The position numbers were made by a program, and so were the translations under genes. From an uncultured Lachnospiraceae bacterium (GTDB taxonomy: Bacteria; Bacillota; Clostridia; Lachnospirales; Lachnospiraceae): a stretch of 56,674 nt of DNA. The DNA is taken from NCBI GenBank assembly GCA_934351925.1, contig CAKRJT010000018.1:1-56674 (forward strand). The letters run 5' to 3'. The notes beneath the pieces were generated by a model. It was not told the DNA's origin, searched no databases, and worked only from the letters and a program-made list of their open reading frames with translations. Below, piece by piece: positions 1-8,219 of this stretch (within the stretch, counting starts at the first letter, position 1; each line of letters starts with the position of its first letter).

Positions 1-239
1 ACATGTTCCCGGAGGTTTGTCAACAGCTTTTTGAAGAATTTTTTCTTTTTTCTAAAAACTGTTTACAATTCATCGCGCCGGTCTTGTATCCGTGCGATGC
101 CTTTTGTTTCAAGGCTTGTTTATACTATCATATTGTTTTGGATTTGTAAAGGGGTAATTTATAATAAGTTTTCTTACACTTTTTCGGGTAAATTGTTGGA
201 ATTTTCTGATTTTAGAGAAAATACTTTTCCTACATTTTC

Positions 240-605
240 TACCGCTTCTTGTCATATATCTTGTTTTTTTTGAGGCTTTTTACCTCTCCTTGCACTTTTA
301 TACCGCTCTATGTCATATATTTTTGGTTTTTTAAGGCTTTTTACCTCTCCTTGCACTTTTCTACCGCTTCTTGTCATATATTTTGGGTTTTTTAAGGCTT
401 TTTCCTTTTCCTTGCACTTTTATACCGCTCCATATCATATATTTTGGGTTTTTTGAGGCTTTTTCCTTTTCCTTGCACTATTCTACCGCTCCATATCATA
501 TAATTTTGGTTTTTTAAGGCTTTTTACTTCTCCTTGCACTTTTATACCGCTCTATGTCATATATTTTGGGTTTTTTGAGGATTTTTACCTCTCCTTGCAC
601 TTTTT
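240..605. repeat. 61-bp tandem repeat, six copies
   Basis: Six consecutive units begin with TACCGCT at 240, 301, 362, 423, 484 and 545, so the period is exactly 61 bp throughout. Units differ by a handful of substitutions and no indels. The conserved core is TACCGCTCTATGTCATATAT, then a T-rich run, GGCTTTTTACC and CCTTGCACTTTT. The exact period and lack of indels suggest recent expansion. The repeat is non-coding on both strands. Confidence 0.95.
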
Positions 606-717
606 TCTCAAAGTAGGCGTTTGCAAAGCGCCACAAGCTGCATAAATACGGCATTTTTTGTTAATAAACCAAAAAATCCCCTCTCGTTTTGTGATATAAT
701 GGAGTTGTCCGGAAACG

Positions 718-1021
718 AATTACCACCTGACCGGGCTGTTTTCACACAGCAGCGGTAAAATATCTTCTATTTTCTTTATTTCAGTTGTATATTACCGCTT
801 GATTGACTTTCTATATCTAATAAGCCGTATGATTTTTCGTATATCAGCTTTTTGGGGAACAATAAGGCGGTAAATTTACTGCCTGAGATAGAAATTTGTT
901 AATACAGGCAGTAACTATAGCTATTTTTCTTTCTTTTGACGCAGCTATTACCGCCTGATAATATGCATCAAGCTTTCAAACCGTAATCACTTGGCAGGAC
1001 TCCTGTTACCGGGCTGTTTTT
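718..1021. repeat. Degenerate repeat block around TACCGCCTGA
   Basis: Variants of TACCGCCTGA occur near 720, 791, 877, 949 and 1008, with inverted GGCGGTAA versions near 752 and 865. The segments 763-800 and 917-956 resemble each other over about 40 bp (a CTATTTTCTTT run, then a T/C-rich stretch, then TATTACCGC and TTGAT or CTGAT). Spacing is irregular (58 to 86 bp), so this is an older or less regular array than the 61-bp repeat beside it. Confidence 0.5.
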
Positions 1022-1306
1022 ACACTGCACTTTGCATTTCCACTGCACTCCCAAGTTCCCCATAAGTTACTAAGCTCAATTTGTCACCGGCTTTACGCTT
1101 GCTACTTTTCCGCGTTTCGCAATTAATTATTTTCTCAAAAAGCCATAAAAAAGAGCACCTCCCCCACCATATATTTCCCGGCTTAGGGAAGCGCCCATCA
1201 CATTACTTTACTTTTCATCAATTGCATTACTTTACATTACTTTACTTTTTATCAATTTGCATTACTTTACATAATTACCATATTACCATAATTCCATATG
1301 GATGGC

Positions 1307-1336
1307 ATGAGGGACAAAAGGTATTTTGCCCCTCAT
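1307..1336 (-). terminator. Hairpin downstream of rhaA
   Basis: On the minus strand ATGAGGGGCAAAA is followed after a 4-nt loop by TTTTGTCCCTCAT, giving a long stem with one mismatch just beyond the rhaA stop codon. No clear U-tract follows, so it could be a processing or stability hairpin rather than an intrinsic terminator. Confidence 0.55.
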
Positions 1337-1352
1337 ATCTTCTATCTATTTA

Positions 1353-2618
1353 TTACTGTCTCTTAGAGAGAACATCCTTCTCGTATGCACGCACATCATC
1401 GAGCCATGTAAGACCGGTGCCTGCACCCTTCTTAGCACAGTAGTAATCCCATACGAGTGCGAACGGAGCCGCCTTGAACTCTTCCTTGTATGCAAGTCTG
1501 CCGCTGACGTCGCCGTCCTTCTCAATCTTCTTCATTGTATCAACCGGCTGTAAAAGAGCTGCGAGCATAGCCTTTCTTGTGTTGCGGATACCGATTACCC
1601 ATGCTGCGATACGGTTGATTGACGCATCGAAGAAGTCGGTTGCAATGTAAGTATCCTCAAGCTTACCCATGCGGACGAGTTCCTCCATGATAGCTCTTGT
1701 CTCATCGTCGAAGCTTACTACATGGTCAGAGTCCCAGCGAACAGGACGTGATACATGTAAAAGAGCGTGGTCTGCGAATGTGTATACGCCTGAAAGCTTT
1801 GCGGAAACTACCTCTGTCGGATGATAATGGCCTGTGTCGAGTGTCATCATAATGTGGTCACTCTTAGCGTTCATAACATAACCCATGCAGAACTCATGTG
1901 AGCCTACAGTGTAGCTCTCAAGACCGATACCGAACACCTTCGACTCGATGCCGTCCATAACGCCCTTAACATCCTTGGTAGCCTCGAAAATCTTGTCGTA
2001 GCTGTCCTTGAGTCTGAGTCTTGGTGCAAGCGTATCAACAGGAACCTCCTTGTCGCCGTCCGGTGTCCAATGGTTGATCACGCAGACCTTGCCTGTCTTT
2101 TCGTAGAAGTACTCACCAATCTTACGGCTTCTGATACCATGCTCAATCCAGAAGTTACGGGTATCGTCATCTGCTGATGAAAGTGTGCCGTTGGAGCTCT
2201 TTGGATGTGAGAAATATGTAGGGTTGAAGTCGAGACCGATATTGTGCTCATTAGCCCATTCTACCCACTTGTCAAAATGCTTCGGCTCGATGGCATCTCT
2301 GTCAACGAATGTGTCTGCCTCTAAGTAGCTTGCGTGAAGATTGAGCTTTAACTCACCAGGGATAAACTTCATAGCCTCCTCGATGTCCTGTCTTAACTCC
2401 TCAGCATTTCTTGCCTTTCCAGGATAGTTGCCTGTTGCCTGAATACCACCTGTGAGAGCATCATCACCCTTCTTCTCAAGACCTGCAACGTCATCGCCCT
2501 GCCAGCAATGCATTGAGATAGGAACTCTGTCTGCAATCTCGATTGCCTTGTCTACATCTACGCCATACTGAGCATAGAAATCCTTCGCCATCTGATAACC
2601 CTTTTCTACATCGTACAT
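1353..2618 (-). CDS. rhaA: L-rhamnose isomerase
   Basis: Interconverts L-rhamnose and L-rhamnulose in the cytoplasm, the first step of the rhamnose pathway; a metal-dependent TIM-barrel enzyme. The 421-aa length matches the family (about 419 aa in E. coli). Recognisable blocks are MHCWQGDDVAGLE near the N-terminus, LNLHASYLE, GLDFNPTYFSHPKS, and LLHVSRPVRWDSDHVV in the C-terminal third, which carries conserved metal and substrate residues. The ATG is preceded by AAAGGTGG. It lies downstream of rhaB in the same direction, separated by about 250 bp containing a repeat element, so it may have its own promoter or be read through from rhaB. Identification is firm. Confidence 0.97.
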   Translation of the reverse strand: MYDVEKGYQMAKDFYAQYGVDVDKAIEIADRVPISMHCWQGDDVAGLEKKGDDALTGGIQATGNYPGKARNAEELRQDIEEAMKFIPGELKLNLHASYLEADTFVDRDAIEPKHFDKWVEWANEHNIGLDFNPTYFSHPKSSNGTLSSADDDTRNFWIEHGIRSRKIGEYFYEKTGKVCVINHWTPDGDKEVPVDTLAPRLRLKDSYDKIFEATKDVKGVMDGIESKVFGIGLESYTVGSHEFCMGYVMNAKSDHIMMTLDTGHYHPTEVVSAKLSGVYTFADHALLHVSRPVRWDSDHVVSFDDETRAIMEELVRMGKLEDTYIATDFFDASINRIAAWVIGIRNTRKAMLAALLQPVDTMKKIEKDGDVSGRLAYKEEFKAAPFALVWDYYCAKKGAGTGLTWLDDVRAYEKDVLSKRQ

Positions 2619-2702
2619 TTTTTAAATCCACCTTTCTTTTTTAAAAAAAATTGTAATACCGTAAAAAATATTTATTGTAAAAAATATTTCATGCTAATCT
2701 TT

Positions 2703-2844
2703 CATGTCACTGCTTTTAATGTGACTCAAATAGTAACGAAAAAAACGCTCTTTTGTGTTTTTCCTAATGGTTCAGCATAGCTAAACTACCGTGAAATGTT
2801 AATACATCTTAGACAGCGTATTTTTCTGTCTTGAATGTATTTTC
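2703..2844. repeat. Dispersed intergenic repeat, family B copy 1
   Basis: Begins CATGTCACTGCTTTTAATGT, then GACTCAAATAGTAACG, an AAAAACGC/GTGTTTTT hairpin, and ends with an AATACATCTTAGACA / TGTCTTGAATGTATT hairpin. The same modules recur at 7996-8113 and 8126-8196. It fills most of the rhaB-rhaA intergenic region. Confidence 0.85.
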
Positions 2845-2864
2845 CACGCCTAACCACCTGCTGC

Positions 2865-4265
2865 CTACTCAACCCTCTTGATATCAAACGACTCTGCGAC
2901 GCAGGTTCTCGCAGCCTCAAGAGTCGCGAACTCTCCGCCCTTTATCATCTGAGCCATAAGGTTTCCGAGTGCCGTTCCCTCTACAGGACCTGCATATACT
3001 TCCTTGCCGGTAGCCTCCATGGTTTTTTTGTTGAGGTACTGATCCTGACAGCCGCCGCCCACAATGTGAAGTCTCTTGTAGGTTCTTCCGGTAATCTCCT
3101 CTATCTGCTTCACTGTCTGTGCATAACTGTCGGCAAGTGAGTTGTAGATGCACTGGAGCACCTGTCCGAGATTTTCAGGGACTGCCTGATCGGTGTTCCT
3201 GCAGTAGGTCTTGATAGCTTCTGTCATGCTCTCAGGTGCGAGGAAGGACTGGTCGTTTACATTGACTGTGGATGTGAACGCCTCCTCCTTCTGCGCCATA
3301 GCGATGAGCTCCTGGAATGGAAGCTTCACCGGCTGTTCTCTTCTGACCGACTGTATCATCCACAGACCCATGATATTCTTGAGGTATCTGAAGCGATAAT
3401 CATAGCCTCCCTCGTTCGTAAAGTTGTACTCACAGCTTTTCTCCGAGCAGTCAGCTTCCCTTCTCTCTATTCCCATGAGAGACCATGTGCCTGAGCTCAA
3501 GTAGATGAAATCGTCATCATTTGCAGGGACAGCCATTACAGCCGAGCCTGTGTCATGAGTAGCAGGAAGAATAACCTCCATGTCAAAGCCCACTCTGTCG
3601 ATAATCTCTTTCTTAAGCTTGCCGACAGAAGTCTTAGGAAGATTGAGCTTGCCGAACATCTCCCTGTTGTAACCCAGACGTTCTATTATCTCGTAGTCCC
3701 AGTCCTTAGTGACTGCATTCACGAGTTGGCCTGTTGTTGCATTCGTGTACTCATTCTTCTTAACTCCTGTAAGAAGAAAGTTGAAATACTCAGGTATCAT
3801 AAGGAAGCTCTTCGCGTTCTTTATGTACTCAGGGTGCTCCTTCTTAATCGCATAGAGCTGATATACGGAGTTAAACAATGCCTTCTGGATACCTGTTCTC
3901 GCATAGAGCTCCTTCTCAGGTACAACCTTGTACAGCTCCGCGTCTATGCCCTCCGTTCTCGAGTCCCTGTAAGCCACGGTGTCTCCTAGAACCTTATCGT
4001 TCTCATCGAGAAGCACGAAATCCACGCCCCAGGTGTCAATACCCATGGAAACAGGGATTTTGCCTATCTCCTTGCACTTGGCGATACCGTTTACAATCTC
4101 CGCAAACAGCCTGTCGATATTCCAGCACAGATGTCCGTCCCTCTTCTCAAGATTGTTCTCAAAACGATATACCTCTTCATAAGTAATCTTTCCATCCTCG
4201 ACATGTCCGAGAATGTGTCGTCCGCTTGATGCCCCAATATCAACAGCAAGATAGTAACTACCCAT
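2865..4265 (-). CDS. rhaB: Rhamnulokinase
   Basis: Phosphorylates L-rhamnulose to L-rhamnulose-1-phosphate with ATP; FGGY carbohydrate kinase family. I place the start at the ATG encoding MGSYYLAVDIGASSGR because GGAG lies 6 nt upstream; longer in-frame starts add a segment with no family similarity. The resulting 466 aa is normal for RhaB. The phosphate-binding motif DIGASSGR sits at residues 9-16; other family blocks are GIDTWGVDFVLLD, PATHDTGSAVMAVPA, YLSSGTWSLMG and LHIVGGGCQDQYLN. Upstream is the AraC regulator gene, followed by a terminator, so rhaB probably has its own promoter in a gap holding a partial repeat. The aldolase that would act next (RhaD) is not in the window. Confidence 0.96.
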   Translation of the reverse strand: MGSYYLAVDIGASSGRHILGHVEDGKITYEEVYRFENNLEKRDGHLCWNIDRLFAEIVNGIAKCKEIGKIPVSMGIDTWGVDFVLLDENDKVLGDTVAYRDSRTEGIDAELYKVVPEKELYARTGIQKALFNSVYQLYAIKKEHPEYIKNAKSFLMIPEYFNFLLTGVKKNEYTNATTGQLVNAVTKDWDYEIIERLGYNREMFGKLNLPKTSVGKLKKEIIDRVGFDMEVILPATHDTGSAVMAVPANDDDFIYLSSGTWSLMGIERREADCSEKSCEYNFTNEGGYDYRFRYLKNIMGLWMIQSVRREQPVKLPFQELIAMAQKEEAFTSTVNVNDQSFLAPESMTEAIKTYCRNTDQAVPENLGQVLQCIYNSLADSYAQTVKQIEEITGRTYKRLHIVGGGCQDQYLNKKTMEATGKEVYAGPVEGTALGNLMAQMIKGGEFATLEAARTCVAESFDIKRVE

Positions 4266-4297
4266 AATAATCTCCATTCCGCCGCCGGACAGCAGCA

Positions 4298-4332
4298 CAA
4301 ATAGTAATAAAAAACGTACTTTTACGTTCTTC
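4298..4332. repeat. Dispersed repeat, family B partial copy 4
   Basis: CAAATAGTAATAAAAAACGT followed by a complementary ACGTTCTTC arm matches the middle of the family B element only. It lies 33 bp upstream of the rhaB start, in what would be its leader. Confidence 0.6.
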
Positions 4333-4416
4333 CTGTAGGAAATGCAATCCGCTCCTGCCCGGAGGCAGACCGCCCTCATAACCGTTATCAGTATAGCCCA
4401 AAAAATGGCATAATAA

Positions 4417-4447
4417 AAGGACGTACCTTGGTCAAAAATACGTCCTT
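4417..4447 (-). terminator. Intrinsic terminator after the araC-type gene
   Basis: On the minus strand AAGGACGTA pairs perfectly with TACGTCCTT across a 13-nt loop and is followed by TTTTATTAT. The 5-prime arm overlaps the TAA stop codon of the regulator gene. It separates the regulator transcript from rhaB. Confidence 0.8.
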
Positions 4448-5420
4448 ATTTGCATCGTTCATCCCTATAATGTTTGGGACTGCAGCCATACTTCTCCTTG
4501 AAAACGCGGAAGAAATAACTCGTGTTGTCGTAGCCCACGGCGGCGATGATATCCGCTATCGGCAGCGTGGTCTCCGTGAGAAGCTGCACTGATTTGTTAA
4601 ACCTTTTTATCTGCAGAAGCTCCTTGAAGTTGTAGCCCGTAGCCTGCTTAATATGGCGCGAAAGTGAGAAAATCGACATATTTAACAGCTTTGCCAGCTC
4701 CGCAAGCGAGCCGTCCCTGTAGTTCTCCTCGACATACTTAAGTGTGGCAAAGGATATCCTGTTCTCGCTTCCCACATCAAGCTCTCTTCCGTCCTCCTCA
4801 AGCTTATCGACATAGTTCATGAGCTGTAGGAACAAAAGTCCCATTGTCGTCTGATTGATACGTCTGTTGTTGCTCTGTTTGTTGACGAGCGACCAGACCA
4901 TATTCTCGACGAGATTCTGGATTGGAAGAATATCCGCCACGTTAAAATGCAGATATGCCGCCTCGTCCGTATTATTGCACAGAGTGCTTACAATGAATTT
5001 TCTGAGGACATTCTCCTCCTCCATCATGTCAAACGCCACATCAAAGAACTCAGGGCGCACGATAAAGTTCACCGCAATGTCGTCCTCCCCGGCAGGAAGT
5101 ATCTCATGGTACGAGAACTGGTTGAGGAAGAGAAGGTTTCCCTGCTCAAGCACTATTCTCGTATCATTATTGATAATATGTGTTGTGTTTCCGCTGCACA
5201 TGTATATAATCTCTATATAATCATGCCTGTGCTTCGGAAACGCGATGAACCTCGTGTGTGTCCTTATATTTATGAGACTTCCCTTATCAAGCATCTTTTC
5301 ACCGCGAATAGTGAACTCTCCTGTGGAGGAATATCTGTCCCTGCTTATCTTTTTTCCTGACAGAATCTCCTGCTCTTCGGGAGTGATTTTTCGCAATATA
5401 TCAAGAAGTTCCTTGTTCAT
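4446..5420 (-). CDS. AraC-family transcriptional regulator
   Basis: A 324-aa regulator with an N-terminal cupin-like sensor domain (about residues 50-190; FPKHRHDYIEIIYM and LEQGNLLFLNQFSYHEI are typical AraC-binding-domain strands) and a C-terminal pair of helix-turn-helix motifs (about 225-320; LAELAKLLNMSIFSLSRHIK, then IADIIAAVGYDNTSYFFRVF and KYGCSPKHYR). It follows the GH28 gene by 17 bp in the same direction and precedes rhaB, so it most likely senses rhamnose or a rhamnogalacturonan oligosaccharide and activates this cluster, as RhaS/RhaR do in enterobacteria. The ligand is inferred from context only. Confidence 0.9.
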   Translation of the reverse strand: MNKELLDILRKITPEEQEILSGKKISRDRYSSTGEFTIRGEKMLDKGSLINIRTHTRFIAFPKHRHDYIEIIYMCSGNTTHIINNDTRIVLEQGNLLFLNQFSYHEILPAGEDDIAVNFIVRPEFFDVAFDMMEEENVLRKFIVSTLCNNTDEAAYLHFNVADILPIQNLVENMVWSLVNKQSNNRRINQTTMGLLFLQLMNYVDKLEEDGRELDVGSENRISFATLKYVEENYRDGSLAELAKLLNMSIFSLSRHIKQATGYNFKELLQIKRFNKSVQLLTETTLPIADIIAAVGYDNTSYFFRVFKEKYGCSPKHYRDERCK

Positions 5421-5437
5421 CGAGTTCCCCCATGTGG

Positions 5438-7027
5438 TTATTTACTCACAACTGAGTCAACATTTATAAGTTCATACGGCTCGCCTGCAGTTCCGTTTAT
5501 CGACACATTGACAAGTCTGAGATGTTTAATATTAGCTGCCACTATTCCACGCTTGCTCGAAGCATCACAGCCAAGCATCATGGCTGCCACTCCCGACTTG
5601 GCATCATCAGCGTAGTCGATGTGTACATTCTCCATCGTCACCTCGGCAATCTTCTGCTCAGGAAGTCCGTAGATGTATGCACCTGCGACATGGCAGTTGT
5701 GGCACTCGATATTTCTGAAAGTCAGCCTGTCGATTCTAGGCGTCCTGTCATCGACAGGCAGCGGATTCTTACTTCCGACGTACTCCGTCTTTCCGTCAGG
5801 ATCGCAGAAGTAGAAACTGTTCACAACGAACGGTGTCATGACATTGTCCATCTTGATATTCTCGAAGGTTATGTTGTCGAGAACGGAGTCCCTGCCGCGT
5901 CCTCTTCTGGTCTTAACCCTCAGTCCTCTGTCCGTGTTGAGGAAAAGACAGTCAGTAATCTTCACATTGTTTACGCCCGCGGCAATCTCGCTTCCGACGG
6001 TGACGGCGCCGTGTCCGTCGCGCATGCAGGACTGGCGGATAACCATGTCGGATGTAGGAATTTTGTGCTTTCTTCCCATGTATATCTTGCCGGACTTGAT
6101 TGCGATACAGTCATCACCCACCGAGAAGTATACGCCTACAATCTCCACACCCGTGCAGGACTCTGGGTCAAGACCGTCCGTGTTGTGGGAGTTGGCAGGA
6201 TTGATAACCTTGAGGTCTACAAATCTGATATTCTCGGTAAAATATGGGTGAAGCGTCCAGGAAGGTGAGTTAGTGACCGTCACACCGTGAAGTATCACAT
6301 TCTTACAATGGCTTATGAACACCAGTCTCGGTCTCCATGCAATCTTCCTTATCTTGCAGTCCTTCCACCAGTTGTCAAAGCCTGCACAGCCGTCGATGGT
6401 TCCTTCGCCGGTGATGACAACATTCTCCACATTGAGTCCTGTTATGATTCCGGTGAAGCAGTCGAGAGGATTTCCCTCCCAGGTTCCGAGATTGTACTCG
6501 TCCTTCTCGTCGTAGCTCTGTATCATTCCCGGAAGTATTCCAAAGCGCTCCCTCTCGGTAAATGCAGACAGCACGGCGTTCTTTGCAAGATCTAGCACAA
6601 GATTGCTCTTTAAGAAAAGCGTCGTTATCTTATACACTCCGGCCGGCACATAGACTCTGCCGTTCTCAGGACACGCCATGATGGCGGTCTGAATTGCGAG
6701 CGTGTCGTCGTGCTCACCGTTTCCGTATGCGCCGAAATCGCGTACATTAAGTGTCACGAACTCATAGTCCGTATGCACGGTTATATAGCCCTTGTTGCCC
6801 TCGTTTCTCGTGCCGTAATTTCCGGCCTCGGAGCTCTCAACAACCTCGATATTGTAGTCGGTATCCGGCAAAAGACCATATACCGATGTAATAACGCGGT
6901 TCGTGGACTGTGTGTACACGCCATTGATGTATACATCATAATTAGGCGTATCCGTATAAAAAATACCTGTATTTTTAAGTTCTATGCAGACATTTCTCGA
7001 TGTCTTTGCAACTAAACCAAGTTCCAT
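5438..7027 (-). CDS. Glycoside hydrolase family 28, cytoplasmic
   Basis: A right-handed beta-helix polygalacturonase/rhamnogalacturonan hydrolase-type enzyme. All four GH28 blocks are present: SHNTDGLDPE, VGDDCIAIKSG, RDGHGAVTVGSE and GLRVKTRRG (the RIK equivalent), supplying the catalytic Asp residues and the substrate-binding His and Lys. An N-terminal domain of about 100 aa (VYINGVYTQSTNRVITSVYG) resembles the fibronectin-III-like module seen in many bacterial GH28 enzymes. The ATG giving MELGLVAKTSR is chosen because GGAG lies 5 nt upstream; the protein is then 529 aa with no signal peptide. With importer, esterase and rhamnose genes nearby, the likely substrates are imported galacturonate/rhamnose oligosaccharides, acting from the non-reducing end; exact specificity cannot be read from sequence. 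Confidence 0.93.
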   Translation of the reverse strand: MELGLVAKTSRNVCIELKNTGIFYTDTPNYDVYINGVYTQSTNRVITSVYGLLPDTDYNIEVVESSEAGNYGTRNEGNKGYITVHTDYEFVTLNVRDFGAYGNGEHDDTLAIQTAIMACPENGRVYVPAGVYKITTLFLKSNLVLDLAKNAVLSAFTERERFGILPGMIQSYDEKDEYNLGTWEGNPLDCFTGIITGLNVENVVITGEGTIDGCAGFDNWWKDCKIRKIAWRPRLVFISHCKNVILHGVTVTNSPSWTLHPYFTENIRFVDLKVINPANSHNTDGLDPESCTGVEIVGVYFSVGDDCIAIKSGKIYMGRKHKIPTSDMVIRQSCMRDGHGAVTVGSEIAAGVNNVKITDCLFLNTDRGLRVKTRRGRGRDSVLDNITFENIKMDNVMTPFVVNSFYFCDPDGKTEYVGSKNPLPVDDRTPRIDRLTFRNIECHNCHVAGAYIYGLPEQKIAEVTMENVHIDYADDAKSGVAAMMLGCDASSKRGIVAANIKHLRLVNVSINGTAGEPYELINVDSVVSK

Positions 7028-7177
7028 ATTTTCTCCATTCTGCAGACATTTCATATAAAAAAGCACTTCCTGCCAGCCATTATAAGCTCGTCCGGCTGAA
7101 ACTGCATCAGCCATGGTAAAAGCCTGTGTGATGTCTGCCCCACAAATGGCTTATACAAGTGTTCCCGTGTGTTTTAA

Positions 7178-7879
7178 CTAATCGGTTATATAGCGTGAAT
7201 ACTTCTCGGCGAGCACCACCTTCAATGCACATGCCTTTTTAAGTGCAAGTGACATAATGCTCTGTGCCTGTCCATCGGCAAATATTGCTACAGACTCAGC
7301 GCCGACTCCCGAAGGAATTCTTCCCTCTCTCTGCCATGCAGATGCCACAAGCCCTGTCAGCTCGTCGCGGAATATATCCACGAGTGAGCGGTACAGCTCA
7401 TACACCGGCTCAGCGATGGCTGCTATCGTGTCTGCGAGCGCAAGCATGAAGAGCGCCTTTGTCATATCATCCATTCTGTCCTGCTTCTTAAGCTCTGCGA
7501 ACCTGACCGTGAGCGCGTGGTAGTGTTCCTTTCCTCCGAATATCGTCTCATAGTTCATGTCAAACGCAAGTCCCATGTAATCGTCCGACTTCTCAAGCTC
7601 CGTAATAACATTCTTATAGCTCTCGTCGCCTGTTATGTTGTATGCAGAAAATAAAAGTATCAGAGCGGACGGATATTCGCAGCCCGAAACAACCGGCTTC
7701 TTGTCCTTCATCTGCTCAGCCTTTTTAACTATCTCCTCTGCAAGCTCCCTGCTCTCTGTGCTGTCCTTAGACAGCGTATTATACTCCCACACGGCGCGGC
7801 TTACAGCCACGCCCTCTCCCACGCCCATGTTATCAACAGACATATCGCGCAGAGCACTGATAATTTCACTTGTTGTCAT
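7178..7879 (-). CDS. Short GH105-like protein, function uncertain
   Basis: A 233-aa predominantly helical protein; the start follows GAGG by 6 nt. Segments such as AYNITGDESYKNVITELEK, a MTKALFMLALADTIAAIAEP helix pair, and SGVGAESVAIFADGQ recall the alternating helices of the (alpha/alpha)6 barrel of GH88/GH105 unsaturated rhamnogalacturonyl hydrolases, which are usually 350-380 aa. It is about two thirds of that length and I do not see the usual catalytic DD motif. Possible readings are a truncated or non-catalytic GH105 relative, or an unrelated helical protein. Position between CE12 and GH28 genes argues for a role in pectin-oligosaccharide use. Weak similarity; treat the family as a guess. 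Confidence 0.45.
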   Translation of the reverse strand: MTTSEIISALRDMSVDNMGVGEGVAVSRAVWEYNTLSKDSTESRELAEEIVKKAEQMKDKKPVVSGCEYPSALILLFSAYNITGDESYKNVITELEKSDDYMGLAFDMNYETIFGGKEHYHALTVRFAELKKQDRMDDMTKALFMLALADTIAAIAEPVYELYRSLVDIFRDELTGLVASAWQREGRIPSGVGAESVAIFADGQAQSIMSLALKKACALKVVLAEKYSRYITD

Positions 7880-7893
7880 ATTAATCCTCTTTT

Positions 7894-7990
7894 CCGAGCG
7901 ATTTCTCATCTGTCATCAGAAGCAATTTGTCTTCGCTCAGAAACAAATTGCATGTGTGAAAATATGCTATCAAGCTTATTTTTCACACTA
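7894..7990. repeat. Dispersed intergenic repeat, family A copy 1
   Basis: Reads CGAGCGATTTCTCATC, then a GCAATTTGT / ACAAATTGC hairpin around CTTCGCTCAGAA, then TGTGAAAATA-N15-ATTTTTCACA. It starts 15 bp upstream of the start codon of the gene at 7879, directly behind its ribosome binding site. Very similar to the element at 51690 and related to one at 48533. Confidence 0.85.
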
Positions 7991-7995
7991 ATCCC

Positions 7996-8113
7996 CATGT
8001 CACTGCTTTTGCAGTGACTCAAATAGTAATGAAAAACGTGCTTTTTACGTTTTTCTTGTGTGAAATCGTAATACATCTTAGGCAATGTTTTTTATTGTCT
8101 TAGATGTATTTTT
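7996..8113. repeat. Dispersed intergenic repeat, family B copy 2
   Basis: CATGTCACTGCTTTTGCAGT begins a perfect GTCACTGC/GCAGTGAC stem, followed by ACTCAAATAGTAATG, a GAAAAACGT/ACGTTTTTC stem, and an AATACATCTTAGGCA / TTGTCTTAGATGTATT stem. Three successive hairpins in about 118 bp. It abuts family A copy 1. Confidence 0.9.
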
Positions 8114-8125
8114 CACACTAATCCC

Positions 8126-8196
8126 CATGTCACTGCTTTTGCAGCGACTCAAATAGTAATTAAAAACGCGTTTTGCGTGTTTTTAATAGTTCAGCC
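8126..8196. repeat. Dispersed intergenic repeat, family B copy 3
   Basis: A second tandem copy of the first two family B modules (GTCACTGCTTTTGCAGCGAC, ACTCAAATAGTAAT, AAAAACGCG/CGTGTTTTT), separated from copy 2 by TTTTCACACTAATCCC. It ends with AATAGTTCAGCC, shared with copy 1 (AATGGTTCAGC). Confidence 0.85.
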
Positions 8197-8219
8197 AGTT
8201 GAATCCACACTTCCGGCTC

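Larger units (their letters stand above)
1..1352. other. Non-coding AT-rich region with repeats
   Basis: No convincing gene is seen in these 1.35 kb. The short open frames are rich in Phe, Tyr and Ser, lack ribosome binding sites and run through repeats. The stretch holds a 61-bp tandem repeat, a second degenerate repeat block built around TACCGCCTGA, and a pair of ATTACTTTACTTTT direct repeats near 1200-1270. An extended -10 sequence (TGATATAAT, 692-700, plus strand) has no gene downstream, so an untranslated RNA is possible but unsupported by any other signal. Confidence 0.7.

Noticed and set aside
31..273. 80-codon frame beginning MKNFFFFLKTVYN
   Set aside because: Phe/Ser-rich, runs into the tandem repeat and lacks a ribosome binding site.
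240..605. CRISPR array
   Set aside because: Units are contiguous 61-bp copies; there are no unique spacers and no cas genes.
4298..4332. Terminator between the regulator gene and rhaB
   Set aside because: It is a partial copy of the family B repeat; the true terminator is the hairpin at 4417-4447.
5522..6268. 248-codon open frame on the plus strand opposite the GH28 gene
   Set aside because: Antisense to a gene with full catalytic motifs; no family resemblance and no ribosome binding site.
7027..7114. Longer GH28 protein starting further upstream
   Set aside because: The internal ATG has GGAG at 5 nt, and the added residues do not look like the family or a signal peptide.
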